Source of the DNA: Galdieria sulphuraria
Taxonomy: Eukaryota > Rhodophyta > Bangiophyceae > Galdieriales > Galdieriaceae
Length of the DNA: 64,000 bases
Direction of reading: 5' to 3'
NCBI RefSeq assembly: GCF_000341285.1
Contig: NW_005178462.1
Location: 69,890 to 133,889, forward strand
In this document: in pieces, positions 22,233 through 33,526 of the stretch
Position numbering within the stretch: position 1 is the stretch's first letter
Layout of the letters: the number at the start of each line of letters is the position of its first letter
Notes under the pieces: model-generated
Told to the model about the DNA's origin: nothing
Seen by the model: the letters and a program-made list of their open reading frames with translations, nothing else
Databases searched by the model: none
Made by a program: the position numbers and the translations under genes

Positions 22233-23506
22233 ATGGAAGAAGACATATTTGAAAAGGACTTGAAATTGGAAAACGGAAATGGAGAGGATATGTTAAATGA
22301 AGCGATAGAAGTCCTAAATGCAAACTTTTCCACTGAAGATGCGAGTCCAGAAACGCTTTGTGACTTTGATTTTGGCCACTCAAGAGTGGAACAATTCTTT
22401 ACTGGTCAAGACCGAGGAAAGAGAACTAGCGACCTGGTCGTTGGTAACAAGAACTTGGATGACTTTCAAGATACTTCTTGGGAAACTGTTCTTCCTTGCA
22501 CAACGTCATCTTTCCACAGGCATTCACCTGAGACAACTTTTTGCCAAGACGTGGATCACCAGAGGAATAGACCATTGATGCCTGTTGGATTGGACACACG
22601 TAGAGACGGAAATAATCTAAATACAAAGCTGTATAGCACAAAATACTGTGAAAACCAGGGTTCTGTATCATCATCGTGGGAGTTTGGGAATTATTTATCA
22701 TCACACAATTGGTCAAGGTCATTTCAAAGTTCCTCAACTTTCCTTCCTATTACGCATTGTAATCAACCAACATTCTTTACTTCATATTCGGGTCCTCGCG
22801 AGTCTGAAAGAGTCACAATGGCTCCAGATGGAAGATCAAGTTATATACCCATTTCTAGTAGATATGCTGGTCGAGAACATTTTCATGTCCCTTGTCTGAG
22901 TTCGTCCTTGTCCGGAACCAAAATAAGCAATGCAGGGGAATCCCTTTCAAAGCGAAACAAGACACCTACTGCATTTTGTTCTTCGTGTATGCAGAATGTT
23001 TCAGCTAATGGAGGTAACTTCCAACGTCATCAAGAAGCATGCAGAAGAAGGCATGGAAAATTTAACGAACCTCAAAATGCCAGGATGATAAGGCAAGACT
23101 TCCCAAATGACGTAAAAGAAGATATGACAGTCAGTAAGACAAACGAGTCTTTCTTGTTGCCACATATGGATGAGGATTCAGGTGTAAGGGAAAAAAGATA
23201 AAAAACCTAGTGTGAACAAGGAAAAGAGTGATAAGAATGAGAGAGAATTCTATGGCAATACAAAGGATTTTTGAAAACTTCAGGGAAGCGGATGTTAGAG
23301 ATACGCAGATTTTGGCTGTTCTGCAAGAATTAAGGAAGACGTTGACGCGGAATCTTGATGGAAGGTGCATTTCTACACTAAGAGATTCATTTGCAGCTTT
23401 AGCTGAACGTTCTAAAGGTTATTTATCTGATATCTCGACTTCCAATAAGGCTCCTTTGCCCGGAGAACAAGTAGCCATGGCTATTCTGTTTTATGCTTCC
23501 TGTTAA
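22233..23506 (+). CDS. Unrecognised protein with C2HC-type zinc-finger motif
   Basis: Long open exon from the ATG at 22233 to about 23183, then a second exon of about 23246-23506, giving roughly 403 aa. I do not recognise the whole protein. The N-terminal two thirds is hydrophilic and Ser/Thr/Asn-rich, probably disordered. Near residues 249-275 is FCSSCMQNV...FQRHQEAC, a C-x2-C-x11-H-x3-C pattern like a C2HC zinc finger. The second exon is helical (FENFREADVRDTQILAVLQELRK), perhaps a dimerisation helix. The intron junction is uncertain: two GT donors and several AG acceptors near 23182-23245 keep the frame. A nuclear role is possible but unproven. Confidence 0.6.
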
Positions 23507-24404
23507 GGTTGTGTATTCACGTAAAAAGGTTGAATAGAACACAGTGGATTCCAAATTTAGCATTGAGAAACAGAGTGAGTTTTGTATTTGAATATAAAGT
23601 GGTTGGAAATTGTTTTACTGGAATAGAGTTAACTAATAGAATACTCAACTTCAAAGTATTCTATTTCTGCCAGCTTAGTTTCCACAGAAACACAACGAGC
23701 CTTAAAACTGTCAAACAGCTTTTATACAACCCCCTGCAAAGGGAACTACCCCTCAATAGGAATTATGAGTGGACTGCGTCTACAGAGTACGTCAACAATG
23801 CCATATAAACACTTGTCTCAGTGCGCTGTGTCACTCCCCTTCTCCTATCTAGCAAGAAGAACGTCTTATAATACAGGACGTCCTTCGTTTATACTTCCGA
23901 ACAAGCACCTTCAGAGAAAACTCTAAAAACCACAGCAAGAACTATTCCTGGCAGATATCCAAGTTTCCGTTGACAAGAGTCTTTCCGGTTGAACTCACGA
24001 GTTGAAGCTTGCGTCCCTCTGTCTTCTAGACATCTACACAGAAGGGCACATTTGGGAGAAATAATCAAAAGACAACAAAAGAACGTAGAAACGATCCACA
24101 CAGAGCATCACAAGAGACAGGACCATTCACCGCATTTCGAGAAAACACGCCGTGAAATACTTAAAACAAACCGAGTGCTCTTCGGATTAAAGGTTGGTGA
24201 AATGTCAAGGACCAAAGAAGAAAGGACAGTAGAAGAAGAGGAGGAGATAGCGAGGGGAACAAACGACGACAAGCAAAACGGGACTCGAAGAACAGAAGCA
24301 CACAGGATACATGATCTTGAAAAGGATCCGGCGAACTGAAGACAGAGGAGAAAGTCTAGGACGTCTATGGGAATGAAGAGGAGCACTCGATAAGGTACAA
24401 AACT
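23507..24404. other. Upstream region of the amino-acid transporter
   Basis: Mostly non-coding by my reading. The last 45 bases (24360-24404) are in frame with the transporter and encode a segment (YGNEEEHSIRYKTM) that fits the N-terminus of that family. They follow TCTAG, a likely acceptor at 24358-24359. So at least one upstream coding exon probably exists within about 24190-24300, where an acidic open frame starting at an ATG near 24200 is a candidate. Confidence 0.45.
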
Positions 24405-25692
24405 ATGTCTTGGGTGAAATGTGGTGTGGTTATGATTGCAGAAACTATTGCTTTGGGGGTATTATCGTTACCTAGTGTGCTTTTAACTGTTGGTATGTTA
24501 CCTGGTATTTTGCTCATTATTGGTTTGGGTGTTATTGCTACGTATACTGGCTATAACTTGGGCCTTTTTCGTCTGAACCACCCTACAGTTTGTAATATGG
24601 CAGATGCTGGTGAGATATTATGGGGACCATTTGGAAAATATCTTCTTGGTGCTGGTCAAGTTATATTTTTAGTCTTTATATGTGGTTCACACTGTTTGAC
24701 TGGAGCTATTGCAATGAACACTTTGACGGACAATGCGACTTGTAAAGTTGTATGGGCTCTTATCACTGGTGTTGTTGCGTTCTTTTTAACTCTTCCTCGT
24801 ACACTTGACCGCATTAGTTATTTGAGTTTTGTTTCTTCTGCCAGTATTCTTACTTCAGTTTTTATTACAATAATTGGAACTGGTGTTGAAAGTGCTCCAA
24901 ATGGAGCTCCAGCTAACCCACACATTATAGTGAATACAACTACTCCTGCTAGTTTTTACAATGCCTTTTCAGCAGTTACTGTAAGTTCTTGCTAAGGAAT
25001 TATTTGTTAAAGTATGGTTTGCTCAAATATTTGTTTAGGATATTATTTTCGCCTATGCAGGTCACTTGGCATTCTTTAATTTTATTTCTGAGATGAAGAA
25101 TCCTCGTGAATATCCAAAGTCATTGTATCTTTTGCAAGCAGTTGATATTACAATATACACCCTTGCTGGTGCATTGGTTTACAAGTTTACTGGACAATAC
25201 ACCTTGTCACCTTCTATATCTAGTATGAGTATTACTCTTCGAAAGGTTACATATGGAATTGCTATTCCTACTATTCTTGTTGCTGGTGTCATCAATGGAC
25301 ATGTTGCTGCCAAGTTTATATTTACTCGAGTATTTCGTGGTTCTCGTCATTTGCATGAGCATACTTTGATAGGATGGGGTACATGGGTTGGTCTTTGTGC
25401 TTTAGCATGGATTATTGCATGGATAATATCTCAAGTTATTCCTGTTTTCAATGATCTTCTTGGTTTAGTAGCATCATTATTTGCTTCACAGTTTACATAT
25501 GGTTTGACTGGCTATTTTTGGTTGTTTGACAACTATGGCAAATGGCGAAAGCGTCCCATTTTGGCGATTATTAATGCTTTAGTCTTTGCCTTGGGCTTAA
25601 CTATTCTTGGCCTTGGTATGTATGCCTCTGTGAAGAGTATTATCGTTTCCTATCAAACTGGTCAAGCAAGTACTCCTTTCAGTTGCTCTTAA
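24405..25692 (+). CDS. Amino-acid transporter, AAAP (Aa_trans) family, N-terminus incomplete
   Basis: Multi-pass amino-acid permease. Exons are 24405-24980 and 25039-25692 (409 aa from the first in-frame ATG). The true protein probably starts upstream, since the frame back to 24360 encodes conserved-looking sequence. Landmarks are MIAETIALGVLSLPSV in helix 1, NMADAGEILWGPFG, GSHCLTGAIAMNTLTD and DIIFAYAGHLAFFNFISEM at the second exon start. About eleven hydrophobic segments are visible. The sequence reads closest to filamentous-fungal neutral amino-acid permeases (Mtr type), as far as I can judge from memory. Codons are strongly GGT/GTT/ATT-biased compared with neighbours, which may mean high expression or foreign origin. 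Confidence 0.88.
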
Positions 25693-25806
25693 ACTATAGA
25701 GCTCTTTTGCAAGTTTGCATGAAATTAAAGTTGAGTTGCTTTACTATTGATATGATTGTTCTATATACACATTGTTTTGATTTTAAGGTCAATTCCAATA
25801 GCACAT

Positions 25807-26314
25807 TCATAGCTCATCAATATACTCCACTGGAAATACTTCACAATTGCAAATTTCGATCATGATACCAGAATGGGGTTCTTTAAAAAACAATTGTCGA
25901 AGTTTCTCCGTTTCATGGGACTCAAGGAGATAAGGAATATTAAAAGAATCTAGATGGTTTTGTATATTTGTCAGGTCATCAGCTTCGAAAGATATATGGT
26001 CTGTGTTGGGCTTCAACGTATTTGGTCTTTCCAAAGCAGTTCCCTGGATGAGGTGTATCTGGATTCCGTAGCTATACAACCAAATACCATCAAAATTGAA
26101 GTTGGGTCGTCGAACCTACTTCTTGTTGAGTGTTTGAGAGTACAAAGAAGGTCAGTCCTACCACTCGAAAACCTAAAATATCGCAAAAGAAACGTCCGGT
26201 TTTCACTGGTTCTGGTACCGAAAAAGAAACGTGGTTCAAGGACCTTATCGAAAGCGCTCCCTTTTTAAGGTGCTCAAGACCGTTCCTCTGGGTCTCGAAT
26301 AACATATTGTTCAT
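25807..26314 (-). CDS. Glyoxalase-fold (VOC) protein, glyoxalase I-like
   Basis: Small metalloenzyme-fold protein. Exons are 26162-26314 and 25807-26115, giving 153 aa. It starts with a short leader-like segment, then SLNHVSFSVPEPVKTGRFFC and ILGFRVV. After the 46-nt intron come RRPNFNFDGIWLYSYGIQIHL, DHISFEADD and IMIEICNCEVFPV. The paired beta-alpha-beta-beta-beta units, the His in LNHVSF and the Glu in MIEICN match plant glyoxalase I-like proteins of the VOC superfamily. Such proteins handle methylglyoxal or related aldehydes, but many plant relatives have no assigned substrate. It is convergent with the amino-acid transporter (114 bp between stops). Confidence 0.85.
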
Positions 26315-27305
26315 CTCTTCTAACACAAAACTAACTTGTCCCTTCCTCTGGAAGCAGATACAGAAATGGGCCCACTTTCAAAAATCACCCAACAAATCTT
26401 CTTGTCAGTTGGATTTTCTTCACGAGGCCTTGAGTCCCAGTTGAATAGTCTTAGCTCGTCACGAGTTACAAAATGGAACAACACATGGGCCTTTGTGTTG
26501 AAAGAGTATGTGGTATCCACAGGAATCGATTAGCTTCAGCAACCATCTTCCCATTTGTATGAATATGTACTGAATAAAGCGTCTGTTTATTCAGTATAAC
26601 TGTAGTTTTAGAATAACAATTCCATCAAATGGATACATACCAAGTCTTCGTTGTGTAGTTTCTCTTATTCCTTGTATAGCGTCTACTATTTCAGTATCAG
26701 TCTTCCTTACTTTACATTAGACCTGAGATACCATGGAAAGCGGATTCTTCTTCTTCTTCGTTTGGTGTAGAACTATGCAATCAACCTCATTCAGTAGGAA
26801 GAAAAGTGACATTGCATATTCTTCGAGAAGGAATTTGCAAAGGGAAGAGTAAAAGCTATAAGAAACAACAGGTATGAGTCATGTGTATACTATGGAAATA
26901 TATCAGGAGTTCTTCCTAAAAGTTTTCAAGTTGGGAACATATCAAGCCACATGTTACTATTAAAAACTCGCAAAGGGTAAGGGTTTCAACGTTTGGTTTG
27001 TCTGTTGACAGTTATAGCATAGTATGTTCACTAGAAATATACGGCCTGGAAACTTATTTCGAAATAGGGTTAAGCAAGAAAAGGCTATGATATGGTCCGC
27101 AAAAACACAAAGAGCACAAATTCTCCTCTTTCTAGTGTGGAAATAGCTCTGTCTATGAGTCAAGAGAAGAGAAGCACCGTTGGATTTAGTTTCGGTGGCG
27201 GAATCGCCTCCGGCAGACGTGTGATTGTCACACGTTTCTTGGTCAGCGGCTCTAAGAATACATTGGTTGGTTAAACTTTTGTGTAGTGTCCTTTTGTCAC
27301 AACAC
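26315..27305. other. Divergent intergenic region with a possible small gene
   Basis: Lies between the VOC gene and L-galactose dehydrogenase. A minus-strand open frame at 26320-26520 has no ATG. A plus-strand candidate gene of three small exons (26629-26963) is listed separately at low confidence. The rest shows nothing I can name. Confidence 0.35.
26629..26963 (+). CDS. Possible small spliced gene, unrecognised
   Basis: Tentative. Joining 26629-26652, 26695-26871 and 26907-26963 gives an open frame of 85 aa. The middle exon encodes a soluble-looking stretch (RPEIPWKADSSSSS, later RKVTLHILREGICKG and a Lys-rich end). The frame is open across 59 codons and ends at CAG-GTATGA, a credible donor. 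The implied introns (42 and 35 nt) are at or below the shortest seen elsewhere in the window, which weakens the model. I cannot assign a family. Alternatives are untranslated sequence or a different exon chain. Confidence 0.25.
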
Positions 27306-28484
27306 ATGCGTTTACACAATGCGTTTGAAGCTTCAGAATATAGAGAACTAGGTAAAAGCGGTATATTAGTGAGTCCACTTGGGTTTGGGGCTTCTCCTCT
27401 AGGTGGAGTGTTTGGTCCTGTGAATGTAAGTCTAGACAAACTACAAGGTCCTCATAGTTTTATTATTTTGAAACAGGAAGAAGAAGGGATAAGAGCTGTA
27501 CATAAGGCTTGGAGAGAGGGAATCAATTTCTTTGATTGTTCTCCCTATTATGGCTTCACAAAAGCAGAAAAAGTACTAGGTCTGGGTCTTAGGGACCTTC
27601 CCAGGGAATCTGTAGTTGTAGCTACGAAAGTAGGCAGATATGGACCTTCAGAGTAGGTGCCTTTTTCATTTGCAATCGAGAAAAGATAACAGCGAGAGAG
27701 TTTAGGTTTGACTTTTCACCAAGCAGAATTGAAAGTAGTGTGAAGGAAAGCATGGAACGACTCAATGTAAACTATCTCGACGTTGTGCAGTGTCATGACA
27801 TTGAGTTTGGGGATTTAAGACAAGTTGTGGAGGAATCTTTACCTTTGCTCGAATCTCTGAAGAGAAGGGGAATAGTAAGTTTGGAAGTGGAATGACTCGT
27901 CATTTTGTTAACTAGTGGTTCATTTCTTCAGATAAGAGCTATTGGGGTAACTGGTCTTCCGCTACATATCTATGATTACGTAATATCCAATTCAAAAGTG
28001 AAGCTTGATCTGGTACTATCATATTGCCATGGGTGTCTTAATGACACTTCGTTAGTAAATATTCTGCCGTTCTTAAAGGTGAGTTGTTGTTGCTGTTTTT
28101 CTATTGTTCCGTGTTTACGATATATTTAAATAGGAAAATGACTTGGGAGTTGTAAATGCTTCTCCATTAAGCATGGGTTTGTTGACTATTCGAGGAGCTC
28201 CGGAGTGGCATCCTGCACCGCCAGAACTCCGCTCAGCAGCCAGGAAGGCAGCAAAAGTGTGTGAAGAACACGGTGCTGATATCGCTGAGTTGGCTTTACA
28301 GTTTGCTTACCAGTTGGAAGGTGTAACTTGTACTTTGGTTGGCATTGACGGGGTCAAAAATTTATTGAAAGATATTGATGCCGTTCATAAGGTCATTGAC
28401 CAAGTGCTTTTGCAAAAAGTTTTGGAAATTTTTGAACCTGTTCATAATATTACCTGGTTTAGTGGCCATAAAGCCACTGAGTAA
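27306..28484 (+). CDS. GALDH: L-galactose dehydrogenase (aldo/keto reductase)
   Basis: NAD-dependent oxidation of L-galactose to L-galactono-1,4-lactone, the penultimate step of ascorbate synthesis in plants and red algae; cytosolic. Inferred exons are 27306-27425, 27477-27652, 27706-27874, 27932-28078 and 28134-28484, giving 320 aa (Arabidopsis is 319). Matches include LGFGASPLGGVFGPV, GINFFDCSPYYG with the catalytic Tyr, VVATKVGRYG, CHDIEFGDL, IGVTGLPL, LSYCHG, NASPLSMGLLT and PEWHPA, and a C-terminus ending NITWFSG. All four introns (48-57 nt) are GT-AG. The match to plant L-galactose dehydrogenase is much closer than to generic aldo/keto reductases. Confidence 0.95.
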
Positions 28485-28643
28485 AGATAGAATCTACCAT
28501 GTACAAGTATTTCAGGTTTTAAGGACATGAAACAACATCATATTGGTCTTATGTTTGAAAAACCATTTTGTGGATAGATTGGATAGTAAAATGTGTAGTG
28601 GGAAACATTCTGTTGTTTATATCAAGTGTTTGAACTCGTTCCA

Positions 28644-29828
28644 TTATATCCATTCTTTTGGCTCCCTTAAGACACTGAGTAACTGAGCTTCTCTAGAATT
28701 ATTTTCTGGATGATGATCATATTCCCAACGAGCTGTTAATGGCAACGACATCAAAATACTTTCTATACGACCGCCTGTCTTCAGACCAAACACTGTTCCT
28801 CTATCGTAAACCAAATTAAACTCGACATATCTGCCTCGTCGAAGTTGCTGCCATTCCTTTTCTTGCGCCGTATATGGCATATCCTTTCTACGTTCGATAA
28901 TGGGTACGTATGCTGGAATAACAGTATTTGCACAATCCTTGGCAAACTCAAACAATTTTTCCGCAGGTCGATCATTCAAATCATCGAAAAATATTCCTCC
29001 AACTCCTCTTCTTTCTCCACGATGCTTAATAAGGAAGTACTCGTCGCACCATTTTTTAAACTTTGGATAGAACTCTACATCATGCCTATCACAAGTCTCC
29101 TTCAAACACTTATGAAAATGAGAACAGTCTTCTTCGAATAGAAAGGAAGGAGTCAAATCCGTTCCTCCACCAAACCACCACAAGCCACGTTCTGTTTCAA
29201 AATAACGATAGTTGAAGTGCACAGTAGGCGCCATAGGATTCTTCGGATGTATCACCGATGAAATACCAGCAGCAAAAAAGGGAACCTTCTCGTCAGGTCC
29301 ATAGCCTCCATCCCTTGTTACACCTCTCGCAGATGCTGCTTTAACAGCTTCCGGGGGCATATGACCATACACAACGGAAACGTTGACACCTGCTTTCTCA
29401 AAAACTACTCCATCTTGCAAAACTCGGGAAATTCCACCTCCTCCTTCTTGACGAGTCCAAACATCCTGTTTGAATGGAGTACCATCTAACTTTTCGATGG
29501 CAGCACAAATATCATCTTGAGCCTCGCGTATCATTTTCTCAAAGTTTTTTTGCATAACAGTGCCCAGAGCCCACTTTTTTCCATCTCCAACTTCGATCAC
29601 TAGCGAGTCCGGTGTTGTTTCCAACCTTTGCTGTGCAACAAACGAGTGTTCTTGACTTGTTTTACTGGTAGTGACACAACTCCATTTGGGTAAGGCAGAA
29701 ATATTCGATCTCTCATAAGGCGAAATACAAGAACAATTCCTGGTTGTACTACAAAATGAACCCCTCCTCTTTAATAAGTAATATGGATTGCCCGTGGAGA
29801 CAAATAACAGTAGAGAGCACTCTATCAT
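28644..29828 (-). CDS. CPOX: Coproporphyrinogen III oxidase, oxygen-dependent (plastid)
   Basis: Oxidative decarboxylation of coproporphyrinogen III to protoporphyrinogen IX in heme and chlorophyll synthesis. Single exon, 394 aa. The first ~70 residues are Ser/Cys/Arg-rich with few acids, fitting a plastid transit peptide. The mature HemF enzyme then reads [55 protein letters not shown] and [14 protein letters not shown]. All recognisable active-site segments are present. It is one of two tetrapyrrole genes in the window (with heme oxygenase). It is divergent from the CAF1 gene. Confidence 0.95.
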   Translation of the reverse strand: MIECSLLLFVSTGNPYYLLKRRGSFCSTTRNCSCISPYERSNISALPKWSCVTTSKTSQEHSFVAQQRLETTPDSLVIEVGDGKKWALGTVMQKNFEKMIREAQDDICAAIEKLDGTPFKQDVWTRQEGGGGISRVLQDGVVFEKAGVNVSVVYGHMPPEAVKAASARGVTRDGGYGPDEKVPFFAAGISSVIHPKNPMAPTVHFNYRYFETERGLWWFGGGTDLTPSFLFEEDCSHFHKCLKETCDRHDVEFYPKFKKWCDEYFLIKHRGERRGVGGIFFDDLNDRPAEKLFEFAKDCANTVIPAYVPIIERRKDMPYTAQEKEWQQLRRGRYVEFNLVYDRGTVFGLKTGGRIESILMSLPLTARWEYDHHPENNSREAQLLSVLREPKEWI

Positions 29829-30551
29829 CTTTCAAAAACGAAACCTCAATTGCAGTTGAGATCTTTGCCAATCAATTAAGTTTCTGCCCTCAACTTCGGA
29901 TTGCATCGATACATGTAATGGAGTTGCAGCAATCTTTGCTACAATAAAACTGCGCTCAAATAACTTGCCCTTCTTTTGCTCTTGTTCAGTATTCAAACTG
30001 TTTGTATATGCCACTATCTTCTGTAATGGATGAAAGATGAAAGAGAGAAGTTGTTGGTAGAAGAACGAAAGGAATGGCCAAAAAGGGATACAAACATATT
30101 GAAAATCTTGTGTTGAACAATAAACCCAACTTGTCCAAGTTTATCAATAGTAACTTGAGCTGCTTTTGTATGTCTTCCTCACAAGTTGGTCGTTGACCAA
30201 ATCAGTTGTTAGACAATTTCTTGGAGTGGGCTTTTAGAGTTGGGAAACCTTCGAGCCGAAGCTTTAAGAGTCTTGCAAGTGGAAACCCATTGGAAGACTA
30301 TACTAGCGTTTCACCGTTTTTTTGCTTACATAATTTGGTCACTACCGTTCGAAGGCTATTAGAAGTTCCTCTGTGTGTACATTTGAAAGGGTAACCCGCG
30401 TAACAGCGTCACACCAACACTTCAGCCAAAAGCTGCGGTAATGCGTTTTGCTGCTTCGACCAAGAAAAAAAGCTGTTGGAAGGATTGCATTTTAGAGGAT
30501 TATTTGAGTCGTTGCAGTATTTAGTGAGTTTGTGAGGGTAGCAAAAGTGTG
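29829..30551. other. Divergent intergenic region
   Basis: About 720 bases between CPOX and CAF1 starts. Open frames at 29832-30014 (-) and 30206-30394 (+) lack an ATG start and motifs. The region presumably holds two promoters. Confidence 0.4.
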
Positions 30552-31530
30552 ATGGAGAAGACAAAGGAGCCTTCTCTTGTGATAAAAGAGGTTTGGGCGG
30601 AAAACCTTGAGAAAGAACTGGCAAATATCTCGAGCATATTGGATAAGTATAACTTTGTTGCTATGGTAAGTGGTCCTTGTGGTGACGTCATTTTGTTTGG
30701 TTTCGCTTACTCAGGAGTGTTCTTAGGACACTGAATTCCCAGGTGTAGTGGCGAGACCTATCGGTTCCTTTCGGAGCAATACAGACTATCATTATCAAAC
30801 CCTTCGATGCAATGTAGATTTGCTTAAGATAATTCAGTTGGGTTTATCCTTTTCAGACTCGGAAGGGAATATTCCAGAAGGTTGTGCTTGCTGGCAGTTT
30901 AACTTTCGTTTTAGTTTGAACGAAGACATCTACGCACAAGATTCTATTGATCTCTTAACACGTTCTGGTATTGACTTTGATGAACATGAACGACATGGCA
31001 TAGACGTGGAACGATTTGGCGAACTTTTAATATCTTCAGGTATTGTTCTAAACGAAGATATTTGCTGGATTTCTTTTCATTCTGGTTATGATTTTGGCTA
31101 TTTGTTGAAGATATTGACTTGTAGCGAGATGCCAGCAGAGGAATCAGAGTTCTTTGAGCTTTTAAATACTTATTTTCCTCGCTTTTATGACATGAAATAT
31201 TTGATGATGGCTTCAGACAGACTCTATGGAGGCCTTAATAAGTTGGCAGAAATACTTGAAGTTGAACGGGTTGGACAAATGCACCAAGCCGGATCGGATA
31301 GTTTGCTAACCATGAAGGTATTCTTTAAGATGAAGGAAAGTATTTTTAGTGGCCAAATTGATGAGCGTCGTTATTGTGGAGTTTTGTACGGACTTGGTAG
31401 TGCTGCTGCCTTTGGTCATGCATCACATGAAGCAGAAAGAAGATACAATTATACCAACAATGAAAATGGAACCAACAACAATAATGGCGACTTGAAACGC
31501 TTCGTAGATTCTGCATTGGCAGCTTCTTAA
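30552..31530 (+). CDS. CNOT7: CAF1/CNOT7-type poly(A) deadenylase
   Basis: Catalytic DEDD exonuclease of the CCR4-NOT complex that shortens mRNA poly(A) tails. Exons are 30552-30665 and 30727-31530, giving 305 aa. The N-terminus [13 protein letters not shown] and the first catalytic motif DTEFPG (at the exon 2 start) are intact, followed by [36 protein letters not shown] with a catalytic Asp, and AGSDSLLT with another. The C-terminal tail is Asn-rich and not conserved. The intron of 61 nt splits Met from the DTEFPG motif. All four acidic residues expected of the family are visible. Confidence 0.96.
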
Positions 31531-31699
31531 AGGTCTTTTCATGTTTGTGTCTTTCTCATGGAGCAGTTTTTTTGTTTACTCATCGTTGTCCATAGCACTT
31601 TTTAAAGTGACGTGTCGTTTGTTATTAAACGTTTCTTACATGTTTCGTTTGTTATGAAGTGAATCTTTAAAGTGAAAATCTTTATATCCACATTCTTCG

Positions 31700-32359
31700 A
31701 TGTCTTCGAAAATTGCGTTTACTCCCTTTTCAAGTTGTTATAGAGTCTACAAAGGTTGGCCACCTTTATTTCCCAAAGTTATTTCTACGCCAAGAAAGTG
31801 CTGCCTTCAAGCAATCAAACAAAGTCGCTTCCATATTATGATGAGTATGGAACATCTTGTCCAATACATAATAGTTCGCAAAGATTTGATAGCAGACTTT
31901 GGCTGGCCGTTGGGAAGTGTATGTTTTCAAGTTTATTTTGCTTTGTATTTTTTATGTCTGATTTGTAGGTAATAGCACAAGGTGTGCACGCAGCTATTGC
32001 AGTGAATTGGGAGTATAGAGACGATCCTTTTGTCCAGGCATATTGTACACAAGAATCGGTAGGAAGTTGCCCTTCTCTGTAAAGGATTCCAGTTATGAAC
32101 CTCTTTAGCAACAAATGCATACTGTTGTATTGGAAACGAGCAATGAAGCCAAGTTATTGGCTTTAGCTGAGCAACTTGAAGGAGCACACATCAAGTGTGT
32201 GGTTTGGAAAGAACAACCGGAAAATGTTTCAACTGCCGTTGCCATAAAGGTAGTATTGTTAGCTTATTCCAAGCAAAGTTGGTTTTGAATGTCATTGTGT
32301 AGCCATATCCAAAGGAGCAAGTTGCATCTTACTTGAAACACTTGAGACTGTGTAGATAG
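31700..32359 (+). CDS. PTRHD1: PTRHD1-like peptidyl-tRNA hydrolase-fold protein
   Basis: PTH2-fold protein of the PTRHD1 family. Inferred exons are 31700-31918, 31969-32058, 32109-32249 and 32303-32359, giving 168 aa. The conserved body starts EHLVQYIIVRKDL, GWPLGS, then VIAQGVHAAIAV, VVLETSNEAKLLALAEQL, WKEQPENV and PYPKEQVASYLKHLRL, as in human PTRHD1. The ~48 residues before it are basic and Ser-rich with no acids, suggesting a mitochondrial or plastid leader; a start at a later Met (near 31844) would remove it. The family's biochemical role is poorly settled, so peptidyl-tRNA hydrolysis is only a fold-based suggestion. Confidence 0.9.
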
Positions 32360-32422
32360 AAGATGGTCTAGTTGAGCCAAAAAAAACTTTTGCTATTCTA
32401 CTTTATTAAATGATACGAGAAA

Positions 32423-32810
32423 CTACGAAACACTTTGACGAAACTGGGTACCGCAAAGTTGATCGACCTTTTCAATATACTTTTTTTGTGCTTCTTCTTT
32501 GGAAGTACCTTTCTTTGAATTCCACGCTTGCCACTTTGCTTTTTCTTTCTGATTAAAAAGACCTCCGGGCTTTTCTAAAGATGAGGATAGTTGTGTGACT
32601 AGAAAAGCGTATCAACCAAACAGACACTTACCAGTGGAACAGTCACCTTCTTTAGCTTGCTTGAAGTAACCATAGAGTTCTAGTTTGTCGTCATTCGAAG
32701 CAGAAGACAGTTTCTTTACTTCTTCTGCCGCTTTGTTGAATGTTTGCTATATCAAAACTTTCACAAGCCACGACAAGTTGCAGCAATCGTTTACTCACCT
32801 CTAAACTCAT
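32423..32810 (-). CDS. ACBP: Acyl-CoA-binding protein
   Basis: Cytosolic carrier of long-chain acyl-CoA esters. The three exons are 32799-32810 (12 nt), 32632-32746 and 32423-32574, giving 92 aa. It reads MSLE then [31 protein letters not shown], the hallmark KPGGLF, then [18 protein letters not shown] and YIEKV. The YGYFKQA and KWQAW segments carry the ligand-binding Tyr, Lys and Trp. Introns are 52 and 57 nt. The first exon holds only four codons. It is convergent with the PTRHD1-like gene (63 bp between stops). Confidence 0.95.
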
Positions 32811-33526
32811 TTCCAGGATTTCACCAATAGGAATGAATATGTCAAGAATAATAGCAAAGGATGATAACAAATCACATGAGGTGTCTATCATTCGAGACAA
32901 GAGAATAACAAGTAAATAGTTTTACAAAGGTTTCTCTCAATTCCATCCTACGAATAGAAACAACTTGTAACTTTTTTCAAAAAGAACTGTTTATTAGAAA
33001 ATAATAAGGAAACGATGATATAATGGGAGTGTAGAATGACGTGGAATAGGGGAATGAAATTTTGGTCGTTGTGGGAAGAGAAGAAGAATGATATACGAAG
33101 TGCATAGTGCATATTATCAGACTTTTTTGACTGTCTCTGGAAAGTAAGTTATTGTTTGGACTATGGTTAGCATAGAAGATAAGAATGATGTAAAGGTCAG
33201 CGAGCCGTTCAACCGGTTTAGATAAGCGAACCTGGAACGCTGTCCGTAGTGAAGTAGAAATGCAAGTTGGTTAGGCTTTTTTCATTTGTTAGTGTTTGTG
33301 TTCGTTCATACCCAGGACAACCAAAAGGCTTTTTGAAAGATTGAAATTAAAGGTTGTTTGTTTTGTTGTTTGGACGCCAGTTATCGAGTTGTTGCTTGAA
33401 AGTAGCTTTGTTATTAGTTGGAAGGAAAAACGTTTTCTCACTCAGTCTACATAAATGCACATCTTTCATACATATAATATACATATAATACTGAATAACT
33501 ATATAATGGGTTTATTGACTATGTAA
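32811..33526. other. Divergent intergenic region
   Basis: About 715 bases between ACBP and the DIS3-like gene. No supported coding sequence. A short repeated ATACATATAATAT motif occurs at about 33471-33490, close to the DIS3-like start. Confidence 0.4.

Noticed and set aside
23989-24339. Plus-strand acidic open frame as a gene of its own
   Set aside because: Its start is not tied to any motif, and the composition (Arg/Glu/Thr repeats) looks like leader sequence. Part of it may be an upstream exon of the amino-acid transporter, so I noted it there instead.
26320-26520. Minus-strand open frame just upstream of the VOC gene
   Set aside because: It has no ATG and stops before the VOC exon; no splice pair joins it in frame.
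26960-27439. Minus-strand 159-codon open frame
   Set aside because: It is antisense to the first exon of L-galactose dehydrogenase and shows no domain of its own.
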